Source of the DNA: Burkholderia sp. SRS-46
GTDB taxonomy: Bacteria > Pseudomonadota > Gammaproteobacteria > Burkholderiales > Burkholderiaceae
DNA length: 64,000 bases
NCBI RefSeq assembly: GCF_004343775.1
Contig: NZ_PTXL01000007.1
Location: 186,001 to 250,000 of the forward strand
Direction of reading: 5' to 3'
The translations under genes and the position numbers were made by a program. This document shows, piece by piece, positions 6,081 to 19,501 of this stretch (position 1 is the first letter of the stretch; the number at the start of each line of letters is the position of its first letter). Below the pieces are notes generated by a model. It had not been told where the DNA came from and did no database searches. It was given only the letters and a program-made list of their open reading frames with translations.

Positions 6081-6250
6081 CTGTGACAGTGAAGCGACCC
6101 CGAATGATCGGCCGCCCACGATTGGCAAGACGGCAAGGATACCCGGTTTCCCATGACGCGTCCACCTTGTCGCCGAATCGGCCGCCGGGCGGGCGCCGCG
6201 CGGGTAAACACGCACCCCCACGCCGCTCGCCGTGATGTAAACGTTCCGTC

Positions 6251-6256
6251 TATAAT
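6251..6256 (+). promoter_or_regulatory. Putative -10 element for the cytochrome c gene
   Basis: A perfect TATAAT 74 bp upstream of the cytochrome ATG, in otherwise GC-rich DNA between the tRNA and the gene. The -35 region is weak, with no clear TTGACA at 16-18 bp. Confidence 0.4.
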
Positions 6257-6329
6257 CGTCCGTGCTTCTTTGGACAGCCATTTTGCCGTTGCACCGCTCA
6301 CAATTCCTATTCACGGAGACGAGGCAAGC

Positions 6330-7217
6330 ATGAGCGAAGCACCCCACGAATCTCCCGTCAAAACCCCCGGGCAGCTGATTGCCGTCATCGTCGCGTCGTT
6401 CGCGATTCCGATCGTCTTCATCATCCTGTTCGCCACCTACGCCAACCATGCGTTCCGCTCCGGCGCGGGCACCGACGCGCTATCCGACGAGCAGGTCGCG
6501 AAGCGCATCGCGCCGCTCGCGCAGGTCGACGTGAAGGACGCCAACGCGCCGCGCACCTACAAAACCGGCGAGGAAGTCTACAAGGCGGTCTGCGTGACCT
6601 GCCACGGCACCGGCGCCGCCGGCGCGCCGAAGTTCGGCAGCAAGGACGACTGGGCGCCGCGCATCTCGCAGGGCTTCGACACGCTGCTGAAAACGGCGCT
6701 GGCCGGCAAGGGCGCGATGCCGCCGCGCGGCGGCACGAGCCCCGACGACTACAGCGACTACGAAATTGCGCGCGCGATCGTCTACATGGCGAACAACGAC
6801 GGCGCGAACTTCCCCGAACCGGCCGCGCCGGCCGCCAACGCCCCGCAGGCCGCGAGCGCCGCCGCACCGGGCGCGGGCGATGCCGCCAACGCGCAGATCG
6901 CCGCCGCGCAGGCCGCGCTCGCCGCGATCCCGAAGGCCGGCGAAAAGCCCGCGGCCGCGCCGACCAGCGCCGACGCCGCATCGGCCGGCAAGGCGCTGTA
7001 CACGCAGGTCTGCCAGGCCTGCCACGCGGCCGGCGTGCTCGGCGCGCCGAAGCTGGGCAGCAAGGAAGACTGGGCGCCGCGCCTGAAGGAATCGATGGAC
7101 ACGGTCTACAACTACGCGCTGCACGGCAAGGGCGCGATGCCGCCGAAGGGCGGATCGAGCGCGTCGGATGCCGACGTGAAGGCCGCCGTCGACTACATGG
7201 TCAACGCGTCGAAGTAA
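6330..7217 (+). CDS. Membrane-anchored di-haem cytochrome c5 family protein
   Basis: A 295-residue electron carrier anchored in the inner membrane by a helix at about residues 15-37 (LIAVIVASFAIPIVFIILFA). Two class I cytochrome c domains follow, with haem sites CVTCH (88-92) and CQACH (228-232). Each has a downstream methionine in the matching GKGAMPP segments, giving His/Met ligation. The two domains share the GAPKxGSKxDWAPR sequence, which suggests internal duplication. They are joined by an Ala/Pro-rich linker (about 155-220). Such proteins pass electrons to terminal oxidases. The ATG at 6330 follows a GAGGCAAG ribosome site. It is monocistronic and ends at a hairpin terminator. Confidence 0.93.
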   Translation: MSEAPHESPVKTPGQLIAVIVASFAIPIVFIILFATYANHAFRSGAGTDALSDEQVAKRIAPLAQVDVKDANAPRTYKTGEEVYKAVCVTCHGTGAAGAPKFGSKDDWAPRISQGFDTLLKTALAGKGAMPPRGGTSPDDYSDYEIARAIVYMANNDGANFPEPAAPAANAPQAASAAAPGAGDAANAQIAAAQAALAAIPKAGEKPAAAPTSADAASAGKALYTQVCQACHAAGVLGAPKLGSKEDWAPRLKESMDTVYNYALHGKGAMPPKGGSSASDADVKAAVDYMVNASK

Positions 7218-7236
7218 GCGCCGCCGCAACGAAAAA

Positions 7237-7268
7237 CCCCCGCGCTGCGCGAGCATCGCGGGGGTTTT
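7237..7268 (+). terminator. Bidirectional intrinsic terminator
   Basis: Perfect 8-bp GC stem CCCCCGCG/CGCGGGGG (7237-7244 and 7257-7264) followed by TTTT on the plus strand and preceded by AAAAA. It therefore can stop both the cytochrome transcript and the converging rep transcript. Confidence 0.85.
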
Positions 7269-7295
7269 CCTTGGCCGTGCGGCACGCGGCCGCGC

Positions 7296-9386
7296 TCACT
7301 TCTGCAGCAGCGCCTTCAGGCTCGCGAGCCGATCCTTCGGCGACATCGGCGCTTCCTCGGGCGTCGGCGGCGGCGCCTCGTCGAGCCCCATTTCGGGGAT
7401 GAAGCGCGACGCCTCGCAGACGACCGTCTCGCGTGCCCGCTTGCGCTTCTTGCACCAGTTCAGGTGCAGGCTGCGCTGCGCGCGCGTGATCGCCACGTAC
7501 ATCAGCCGGCGTTCCTCCTCGATCCGCTCGCTGTCGATCGGGCCGTCGTCCTCGCTGCCGCCTCGATGCGGCATGATGCCTTCCTCGACGCCGACCAGGA
7601 ACACGTGCGGATACTCGAGCCCCTTCGACGCATGGACGGTCGACAGCCGCACCGCGTCCGGGTCCTCGTCCTTGCCTTCGAGCATCGACATCAGCGCGAC
7701 GGTCTGGATCAGGCCGAGCAGGTTCTTGCCGGTGTCGGCGAGCCCGTCCGCGTTGTGGAAACCTTCCGCCTCGCCGTCGACGGCCTCGGCCGACTCGGGC
7801 TTGGTGCCCTTGCGCTTCAGCCATTCGAGGAATTCGAGCACGTTCTGCCACTTCGACTGCGCCTGCCGTTCGTCGAACGCGTCGTAGAGGTAGGCCTCGT
7901 AGTGGATTGCCTCCATCATGTCGTCGAGCACGACGGTCGCGGGATCCTTGTCCGCGCGCTCGGTCAGGCGCTGGATGAAATCGCAGAACATGCGCAGCGG
8001 CTCCACCTGGCGCGCGGACAGCCGCGCCTCGATGCCGCCCATGTACACGGCCTCGAACAGCGACACCTTCGCCTGCCCCGCGAACGAGCCGAGCGCTTCC
8101 AGCGTCGTGTTGCCGATCCCGCGGCGCGGCGTGGTGACCGCGCGGATGAACGCGGGATCGTCGTCGGCGTTCGCGATCAGCCGCAGGTACGCGCACAGGT
8201 CCTTGATCTCGGCCTTGTCGAAGAACGACTGGCCGCCGGACAGCACGTACGGGATTCGCTCGCGCCGCAGCACCTGCTCGAAGATCCGCGCCTGGAAATT
8301 GCCGCGATACAGGATCGCGTAGTCGCGGAACTGCGCGCGCCGCTCGAACTTGTGCGCGGACAGCCGGAACACCACCGATTCGGCCTCGTGCTCCTCGTCG
8401 TTGCACGGCGTGACGGTGATCGAATCGCCCATCCCGTGCTCGGACCACAGCTTCTTCTCGAACAGCTTCGGGTTGTTCGCGATCACATTGTTCGCGGCGG
8501 TCAGGATCCGTACCGTCGACCGGTAGTTCTGCTCGAGCTTGATCACGTGCAGCTTCGGGAAATCCTTGCCGAGCTGCGCGAGGTTCTCGAGCGTCGCGCC
8601 GCGCCAGCCGTAGATCGCCTGGTCGTCGTCGCCCACCGCGGTGAACGCCGCGCGCGGGCCCGCGAGCAGCTTCAGCAGCTCGTACTGGCACGCATTGGTG
8701 TCCTGGTACTCGTCGATCAACAGGTAGCGCAGCTTGTTCTGCCAGCGGTCGCGCACCTGCTCGTTGCGCGCGAACAGTTCGGCGGGCAGGCGGATCAGGT
8801 CGTCGAAGTCGACCGCCTGGTATGCATGCAGCGTCGCGACGTAGTTGCGGTAGACGAGCGCCGCCTGGTGCTCGTCCTCGTTGGCGGCGAGCGTCATCGC
8901 CTCCTCGGGCATGATCAGGCCGTTCTTCCACAGCGAGATGATGCTCTGGATCTTGCGGATCAGGCCCTTGTCGGTCGTGCCGATCTGCTCCTGGATCATC
9001 CCGAAGCAGTCGTCCGAATCCATGATCGAGAACTGCGGCTTCAGGCCGACGTGCTCGGCCTCCTGGCGCAGGATCTGCACGCCGAGCGAGTGGAACGTGC
9101 AGACGGTGAGCTGGTTGACGGGCACCTTGCGGCCTTCCTTGCCGGGCGTGGTGAGCGTCTTGCCCTCGAGCAGCTTCGACACCCGCTCGCGCATTTCGGC
9201 GGCCGCCTTGTTGGTGAACGTGACGGCGGCGATGTGGCGCGGCTCGAAGCCTTTCGCTTCGATCAGGTGCGCGATCTTCTGCGTAATGACGCGGGTCTTG
9301 CCGCTGCCCGCGCCGGCGAGCACGAGACAGGGACCGTCGAGATAGCGCACCGCTTCGTTCTGAGCGGGATTGAGGCCAGCGGACAT
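7296..9386 (-). CDS. rep: ATP-dependent DNA helicase Rep
   Basis: A 696-residue superfamily 1A 3-prime to 5-prime helicase that helps replication forks pass obstacles and restart. Walker A AGAGSGKT is at residues 24-31. VTFTNKAAAEM (motif Ia), DEYQDTN (motif II), GDDDQAIYGWRGA (motif III), LEQNYRST (motif IV), VHASKGLEY (motif V) and YVAITRAQ (motif VI) occur in order. Sequence around the NYRST motif (AANNVIANNPKLFEKKLWSE) is nearer Escherichia coli Rep than UvrD, and length is close to the 673 of Rep. The ATG at 9386 starts just before the Q-motif (LNPAQNEAV); the open frame further upstream is GC-rich noise. Confidence 0.92.
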   Translation of the reverse strand: MSAGLNPAQNEAVRYLDGPCLVLAGAGSGKTRVITQKIAHLIEAKGFEPRHIAAVTFTNKAAAEMRERVSKLLEGKTLTTPGKEGRKVPVNQLTVCTFHSLGVQILRQEAEHVGLKPQFSIMDSDDCFGMIQEQIGTTDKGLIRKIQSIISLWKNGLIMPEEAMTLAANEDEHQAALVYRNYVATLHAYQAVDFDDLIRLPAELFARNEQVRDRWQNKLRYLLIDEYQDTNACQYELLKLLAGPRAAFTAVGDDDQAIYGWRGATLENLAQLGKDFPKLHVIKLEQNYRSTVRILTAANNVIANNPKLFEKKLWSEHGMGDSITVTPCNDEEHEAESVVFRLSAHKFERRAQFRDYAILYRGNFQARIFEQVLRRERIPYVLSGGQSFFDKAEIKDLCAYLRLIANADDDPAFIRAVTTPRRGIGNTTLEALGSFAGQAKVSLFEAVYMGGIEARLSARQVEPLRMFCDFIQRLTERADKDPATVVLDDMMEAIHYEAYLYDAFDERQAQSKWQNVLEFLEWLKRKGTKPESAEAVDGEAEGFHNADGLADTGKNLLGLIQTVALMSMLEGKDEDPDAVRLSTVHASKGLEYPHVFLVGVEEGIMPHRGGSEDDGPIDSERIEEERRLMYVAITRAQRSLHLNWCKKRKRARETVVCEASRFIPEMGLDEAPPPTPEEAPMSPKDRLASLKALLQK

Positions 9387-9777
9387 GGTTGCGGATGGTG
9401 TGGCGGTTGACGGCGGGAAGCCGGGAGGATGCCGTGCGCGGGGCGCCGGGTCGAGCATGCGGACGCGCGGGCAGGACGCGCATGTTAACACGCCCGCGGC
9501 GGCGCATTCCGGTGCCCCGCCGGAGCCCCGCCCGACGGGGCCGGGCGGGCGGATGGCGGCTTGCGGCCCGCTCCGCCCGGCCGGTTTCGCGTCGCGGGGG
9601 CCGACCCTGGGCGCCCCTGCGCGACGGCCCCCGACGTTGGCCCGCCCACCCGTTCGCCATCGCGCCCCCTTTGACGAAAAGCGACCATCCGCGCATCGGC
9701 GCCATGCCAAAATAGCCGGTCGTCACCGCGCCGCCCCCGGCGCGCCGTCCTCGTTTCGCTTGCTGCCAAGGATTGCC
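9387..9777. other. Divergent intergenic region, rep / oxidoreductase
   Basis: A 391-bp very GC-rich gap between divergent genes. Open frames on both strands are Arg/Pro-rich compositional artefacts. A slightly less GC-rich patch near 9700-9720 (ATGCCAAAATAGCC) is the best place for the promoter of the plus-strand gene. I see no RNA gene or repeat. Confidence 0.5.
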
Positions 9778-10830
9778 ATGTCGTCATTGCTCAGGATTGG
9801 TCTGATAGGTTTCGGTTTTGCCGGCGCGACGTTTCACGCGCCGGTGATCGCGGCGAGCGGCCGCACGCAGGTCGCCGCGATCGCCACCGGGCAGGCGGCG
9901 CGCGCGAGCGCCGCGTATCCGGATGCCCGCATCGTGGCCGACCTCGACGCGCTGCTGGCCCTCGACGACATCGAATGCGTGGTGATCGCCACGCCGAACG
10001 ACACCCACTTCCGGCTCGCGCGGCAGGTGCTCGAAGCCGGCCGTCACGTGGTCGTCGACAAGCCGGTGACGCTCACCTCCGACGAGGCGCTCGCGCTCGC
10101 GCGCCTCGCGAACGCCCGCAGCCGCGTGTTCGCGCCGTTCCACAACCGCCGCTGGGACGGCGATTTCCTCACCGTGCGCCGCCTCGTCGAATCCGGCGAG
10201 CTCGGCCGCATCACCCATGTCGCGTCGCACTTCGACCGCTTCCGGCCGCAGGTGCGCGTGCGCTGGCGCGAGGAAGCCGCACGTGGCGGCGGCCTGCTGC
10301 TCGATCTCGGCCCGCACCTGATCGACCAGGCGCTCGCGCTGTTCGGCCTGCCCGACACGGTGAGCGCGACCGTGAAGATCCGCCGCGACGACGGCACCGC
10401 GCCCGATTTCGTGCACGTGCAGCTCGGCTATCCGGACAAGGACGTCGCACTGCACGCGAGCGCGCTGTCGGCGATCGAGCCGGCGCGCTTCACGCTGCAC
10501 GGCACGCGCGGCAGCTACCAGAAGTTCGGGCTCGACACGCAGGAAGACCAGCTGAAGGCGGGGCTCACGCCCGACCACGTCGAATTCGGCGGCGGCAACC
10601 CGCCCGGCGTGCTGCGCGTGCTCGACGGCGACGTCGAGACCGAGCGCCCGCTGCCGACGCTCGACGGCCAGTACGCGGAGTTCTATCGCGCGCTCGCCGC
10701 ATCGATCCGCGACGGCGCGCCGTTCCCGGTCACGCCGCAGGACGCGGTCGACGTGATGACGATCATCGAGCTCGCCGCGCAAAGCGAGCACGACGGCCGC
10801 CGCCTGCCGTTCGTGCGCAAGACGGTCTGA
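9778..10830 (+). CDS. Gfo/Idh/MocA family NAD(P)-dependent oxidoreductase
   Basis: A 350-residue dehydrogenase. The N-terminal Rossmann fold has GLIGFGFAG (8-16). The VVIATPNDTH segment (near 65-74) and the family signature VVDKPVT (near 100) carry the conserved Lys. The C-terminal alpha/beta domain includes GGGLLLDLGPHLIDQ with the conserved Asp/His pair expected at the active site. Members oxidise sugars, inositols or related polyols; the substrate cannot be told from the sequence. It is closest in layout to the YdgJ/YhhX-like clade. It stands alone and is divergent from rep. The ATG at 9778 leads directly into the nucleotide fold. Confidence 0.88.
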   Translation: MSSLLRIGLIGFGFAGATFHAPVIAASGRTQVAAIATGQAARASAAYPDARIVADLDALLALDDIECVVIATPNDTHFRLARQVLEAGRHVVVDKPVTLTSDEALALARLANARSRVFAPFHNRRWDGDFLTVRRLVESGELGRITHVASHFDRFRPQVRVRWREEAARGGGLLLDLGPHLIDQALALFGLPDTVSATVKIRRDDGTAPDFVHVQLGYPDKDVALHASALSAIEPARFTLHGTRGSYQKFGLDTQEDQLKAGLTPDHVEFGGGNPPGVLRVLDGDVETERPLPTLDGQYAEFYRALAASIRDGAPFPVTPQDAVDVMTIIELAAQSEHDGRRLPFVRKTV

Positions 10831-10968
10831 CCACGCGCTGACCACGCGCGTCGCGCCCGCCGGAACAATCCGTTACAAATGGCGCGGGAACGAAAGTCAG
10901 CGGTGTCGCGGTCTGAAGCGTTTTTCGAAAAAGTCGATCCGACACCAAACCGTCAGGAGAAGAAAGTG

Positions 10969-11367
10969 ATGCAACGATTGATTCGCGCGGCAGTGTGCTG
11001 CGCCCTGGTTTCCGCGCTCGCGGCATGTATCGTGCAGCCGCAACAGCAGCGGCGGCCGGCGCCTCAGCCCCGCCCAGCCCCGCAAGTCAATCCGCCGGTC
11101 AGCCCGCCGCCGGCTCCGCAGGTCGTCGGCTACGAGCGGATGCAGCAGATCCAGAACCGGATCGACAACCTCGGCCGCCGCATCGACGCGCGCGTCAACG
11201 GCGGCTACTACCCGCCGCCGCAGGGCGCCGCGCTGCATCGCCGGCTCGACGTGATCCGCCAGGAGTCGACCGACATGGCCGCGCAGCACAGCGGCGGCCT
11301 GTCGGCCGACGAGCAGCGCGTGCTGAACCAGGAACTCGACACCGCCGCGCGCGCGATCGGCGAGTAA
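10969..11367 (+). CDS. Small proline-rich outer-membrane lipoprotein
   Basis: A 132-residue predicted lipoprotein. The signal peptide MQRLIRAAVCCALVSALAAC ends in a lipobox (LAAC, Cys at 20). A Gln/Pro-rich linker (about 23-55) is likely to cross or lie against peptidoglycan. A helical coiled-coil-like domain follows, with QQIQNRIDNLGRRIDARVN and LNQELDTAARAIGE. AGGAGAAG precedes the start. The function is unknown. It lies just before the glycine riboswitch, and no terminator with a T-tract is seen between them. Confidence 0.8.
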   Translation: MQRLIRAAVCCALVSALAACIVQPQQQRRPAPQPRPAPQVNPPVSPPPAPQVVGYERMQQIQNRIDNLGRRIDARVNGGYYPPPQGAALHRRLDVIRQESTDMAAQHSGGLSADEQRVLNQELDTAARAIGE

Positions 11368-11484
11368 GGCCGGCGCCCGCCGGCCATGCGGAACGCGGCG
11401 GCGCCCATGCCGCCGCTTGTCGCGAAGCGACAATGATTTGCCCAAATTGACAAGCCTTACCCGCTCGCGTACAGTCGCCCGCAC

Positions 11485-11743
11485 GCGTCGGGAGAGCGCG
11501 TGACCGCATCGCTGCAACGCCGGTCGCGCCGCCGAAGGGGCACACCCGCAAACTCTCAGGCAAAAGGACCGGCCGCGTCGAAGCAACCCGCCTGCGCATG
11601 TCGCAGGCCGCGCGCTTCGCACTCTGGAGAGCGGCAGTAGCCCGTTGCGCATAGGTAGCGCGGGCAAGCTGCCCACCGAAGGGGCGCGCGTTCGCAGGGC
11701 TGGTCCCGCAGCGCAATCTCTCAGGTATCGAGGACAGAGGGGC
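11485..11743 (+). ncRNA. Tandem glycine riboswitch upstream of gcvT
   Basis: Two consecutive glycine aptamers. The first runs from CGGGAGAGCG (about 11489) through CCGAAGGGGCACACCC to CTCTCAGGCAAAAGGACCG (about 11572). The second runs from CTCTGGAGAGCGGC (about 11622) through CCGAAGGGGCGCGCG to CTCTCAGGT...GAGGACAGAGGGG (about 11741). The GGAGAG ... CCGAAGGGGC ... CTCTCAGG core pattern is diagnostic. Glycine binding turns on the glycine cleavage operon. The gcvT start is about 90 bp downstream. Confidence 0.95.
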
Positions 11744-11832
11744 ATGTACAGGATTGTCCGCAGGCCAAGGGCCGCGGCAGTCGACGACATCGCCGTTTTG
11801 TCCCGCGCGCAAGCGCCTTGCCTGAGACCCCG

Positions 11833-12951
<1,119 letters not shown>

Positions 12952-13047
12952 CGGGCCGGGCGGCCGCCGCCCGGTGAAATCACACCCGGCGCACCGCCAC
13001 GGTGCGCCAGAACCAAGAATCACACCCTTTCTATTCAGGAGCATCCG

Positions 13048-13428
13048 ATGAGCAACGTTCCGGCCGATCTGAAGTACACCGACGAACACGAGTGGATCCA
13101 CGCGGAAGCCGACGGCACGCTGACGATCGGCATCACCGATCACGCGCAGAACACGCTCGGCGACATCGTCTTCCTCGAACTGCCGGCAGTCGGCAAGCAG
13201 GTGAAGGCAGGCGACGCGATCGGCGTCGTCGAGTCGGTGAAAGCCGCATCGGACATCTATTCGCCGGTCACGGGCGAAGTGGTCGCGATCAACACCGACG
13301 CCGCCGACGCGCCGGAAGAAGTGAACAGCGACGCGTACGGCGTGTGGCTCTTCAAGATCAAGCTCGCCGCCGGCGCATCGACCGACAACCTGCTCGACGC
13401 GGCAGCGTACGAAAAGCTGATCGGTTAA
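13048..13428 (+). CDS. gcvH: Glycine cleavage system H protein
   Basis: A 126-residue lipoyl carrier protein shuttling the aminomethyl group between GcvP, GcvT and the lipoamide dehydrogenase. The lipoylated lysine is Lys65 in [20 protein letters not shown]. The conserved KYTDEHEWI and [19 protein letters not shown] are present. TCAGGAGCATCC gives a clear ribosome site. It lies 96 bp after gcvT and 106 bp before gcvP. Confidence 0.98.
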   Translation: MSNVPADLKYTDEHEWIHAEADGTLTIGITDHAQNTLGDIVFLELPAVGKQVKAGDAIGVVESVKAASDIYSPVTGEVVAINTDAADAPEEVNSDAYGVWLFKIKLAAGASTDNLLDAAAYEKLIG

Positions 13429-13534
13429 CGCTCACTCACGAATTGCGCGGCGCGCGCCGGCCCGTTGCCGGCCGCGCCTCGCGCGTGACCCGAGTCGGCG
13501 CCGACGCGCCAACCCGGGTCAACCTTGGATTGCC

Positions 13535-16462
<2,928 letters not shown>

Positions 16463-16507
16463 CGCACGCGCCGTTCCGGGGCCCGCCCGCATCGTCATGA
16501 CGACACG

Positions 16508-16540
16508 CCGCACGCAACCCGGGTTGCGTGCGGTTTTTTT
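16508..16540 (+). terminator. Strong intrinsic terminator of the gcv operon
   Basis: Perfect 13-bp palindromic stem (16508-16520 against 16521-16533, CCGCACGCAACCC arm) followed by seven T residues, 45 bp after the gcvP stop. Confidence 0.93.
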
Positions 16541-16620
16541 GCATGCGCCCCGAACCGGTTCACGCGCGCGCCCCAATCCGGCTAACATCACACGCGATCC
16601 AGCCAATGAAGGAGTTCTGC

Positions 16621-17751
16621 ATGGTGCGTTCGATGTTTCCGGACCACGGCGCGCGGCGCGTGCGCGCCCGCGCTTGGGTGCCGACGCTCGCCGCGTCGCT
16701 GTCGATCGCCGCTGCCGGTTTCGGCGCGGCGGGCAGCGCGCACGCGGCGATGAATTTCTGCGCGGCGCCGGCGTTGCAGTCGAGCGAGACGACGCAGGGC
16801 GAGCCGGGCGTGCAGGCGCTGATCCGCGGCGTCGACGCGCATCTCGGCGAGCAGCCGAAGGCGCTGCCGCGCGTGCATACCGAAGGCACGCTGCCGCACG
16901 AAGGCATCTACGACCAGAGCGCCGCCGCGATGAAGGACATGGACCTGATGCGCGACGCCGCGCTCGCATGGCGCGTGACGAACGATCCGCGCTACCTGCA
17001 GTTCGTCGACCGCTTCCTGTCCGCGTGGGTCGCGACCTACCAGCCGAGTTTCAACCCGATCGACGAGACGCGCTTCGACGGCCTGATCCTTGCATACGAC
17101 ATGACGGCGAGCGCGCTGCCGGCCAGGTCCCGCAACGCGGCGTCGGCCTTCATCGCGAAGCTCGGCGCCGGCTACGTCGAGCGGATCGACGCGCAGCCGC
17201 GCCCGCTCGCCGGCACCTGGCGCAACAACTGGCAGAGCCACCGGATCAAGCTGGTCGCGCTGTCCGCGTTCACGCTCGGCGACCGCAAGATGATGAACGC
17301 CGCGCAGCGGCTGTTCGTCGAGCATCTCGCCGACAACATCGGCGCGGACGGCACGACCTACGACTTCGCGGAGCGCGACGCGCTGCATTACGCCGTCTAC
17401 GACCTGCAGCCGCTCGCGACCGCGGCGCTGGCCGCGCGCCGCTTCAACCGCAACTGGCTGCGCGAAAAGGGCGCGAACGGCGCGACGCTCGCCGCCGCGC
17501 TCGACTGGCTCGTGCCGTATGCGCGCGGCGAGAAGACCCACGAGGAATTCGTGCACTCGCCGGTGGCGTTCGACGCGAAGCGCCGCGAAGCCGGTATTCC
17601 GGGCTACACGGGGCAGTGGGACCCGAAAAACGCCACCGAACTCTTTCATCTGGCCGCGCGCCTCGACGGGCGCTATGCCCGCGTCGCTCGGCAGCTATCC
17701 CCGACCCCGCCTGCCTGGCTAGCCGCGTGCTTGCCGCTGCAGGCGCGCTAG
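16621..17751 (+). CDS. Secreted alginate lyase family protein (PL5-like)
   Basis: A 376-residue periplasmic protein resembling the alginate lyase domain of PL5/AlgL proteins, which fold as an alpha/alpha barrel and cleave uronate polymers. A long signal region (residues 12-42, ending GSAHAA) precedes a helical barrel. Tandem helices include DLMRDAALAWRVTNDPRYLQF, and the family-type motif TWRNNWQSHRIKL has Asn/His where lyases bind substrate. The GYTGQWDPKNATELFHLAAR segment lies near the end. A shared AAGGAG lies before the ATG at 16621. It is not next to alginate synthesis genes, so a housekeeping or biofilm polysaccharide role is open. Activity is unproven. Confidence 0.75.
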   Translation: MVRSMFPDHGARRVRARAWVPTLAASLSIAAAGFGAAGSAHAAMNFCAAPALQSSETTQGEPGVQALIRGVDAHLGEQPKALPRVHTEGTLPHEGIYDQSAAAMKDMDLMRDAALAWRVTNDPRYLQFVDRFLSAWVATYQPSFNPIDETRFDGLILAYDMTASALPARSRNAASAFIAKLGAGYVERIDAQPRPLAGTWRNNWQSHRIKLVALSAFTLGDRKMMNAAQRLFVEHLADNIGADGTTYDFAERDALHYAVYDLQPLATAALAARRFNRNWLREKGANGATLAAALDWLVPYARGEKTHEEFVHSPVAFDAKRREAGIPGYTGQWDPKNATELFHLAARLDGRYARVARQLSPTPPAWLAACLPLQAR

Positions 17752-17778
17752 AATCTCTACAGCAACACAGGAAACAAA

Positions 17779-19167
<1,389 letters not shown>

Positions 19168-19501
19168 GCGGGTCGGGCACGCTCGGGCGCGGCGTCAAAG
19201 ACGGTCGCGCTCGACCTGCTCGTGTTCGTCTCGTCCTTCAGTCGACCGATCCGCGCCGAATCGCGCGAACTTTGCAAGTGCCCCCGCCAGAGCCCGTCGC
19301 GCCGGCCTAATACGAAGCATCTTCCGCATTCACGACGAAAGCGAGCACTCACGCCTCGCCCGGTCGACGCCGTCGCTTGCCGCGACTTGCGCGCCACGAC
19401 GAGCGGTGAGCGCTGATCGCCCCACCCGCGTTCCGACACTTTTCACCGCCCCCCGAACCGGCGTAAGCTGTACGTCCCGCTACCCAGGGAGACGGCATCC
19501 C
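19168..19501. other. Intergenic region, no gene seen
   Basis: A 334-bp gap between sdaA and the ThDP enzyme gene. It is less GC-rich than its flanks but contains only a chance frame with unlikely composition. No clear terminator follows sdaA. AGGGAGAC just before 19502 is the ribosome site of the next gene. Confidence 0.5.

Noticed and set aside
9370-9777. Plus-strand open frame extending the oxidoreductase N-terminus
   Set aside because: The added sequence is Pro/Arg/Gly-rich, and the Rossmann motif begins right after the ATG at 9778. The usual family length is met without it.
11368-11480. GC hairpin after the lipoprotein gene as a terminator
   Set aside because: GGCCGGCG/CGCCGGCC-like symmetry exists near 11369-11386 but there is no T-tract, and the region merges into the riboswitch leader.
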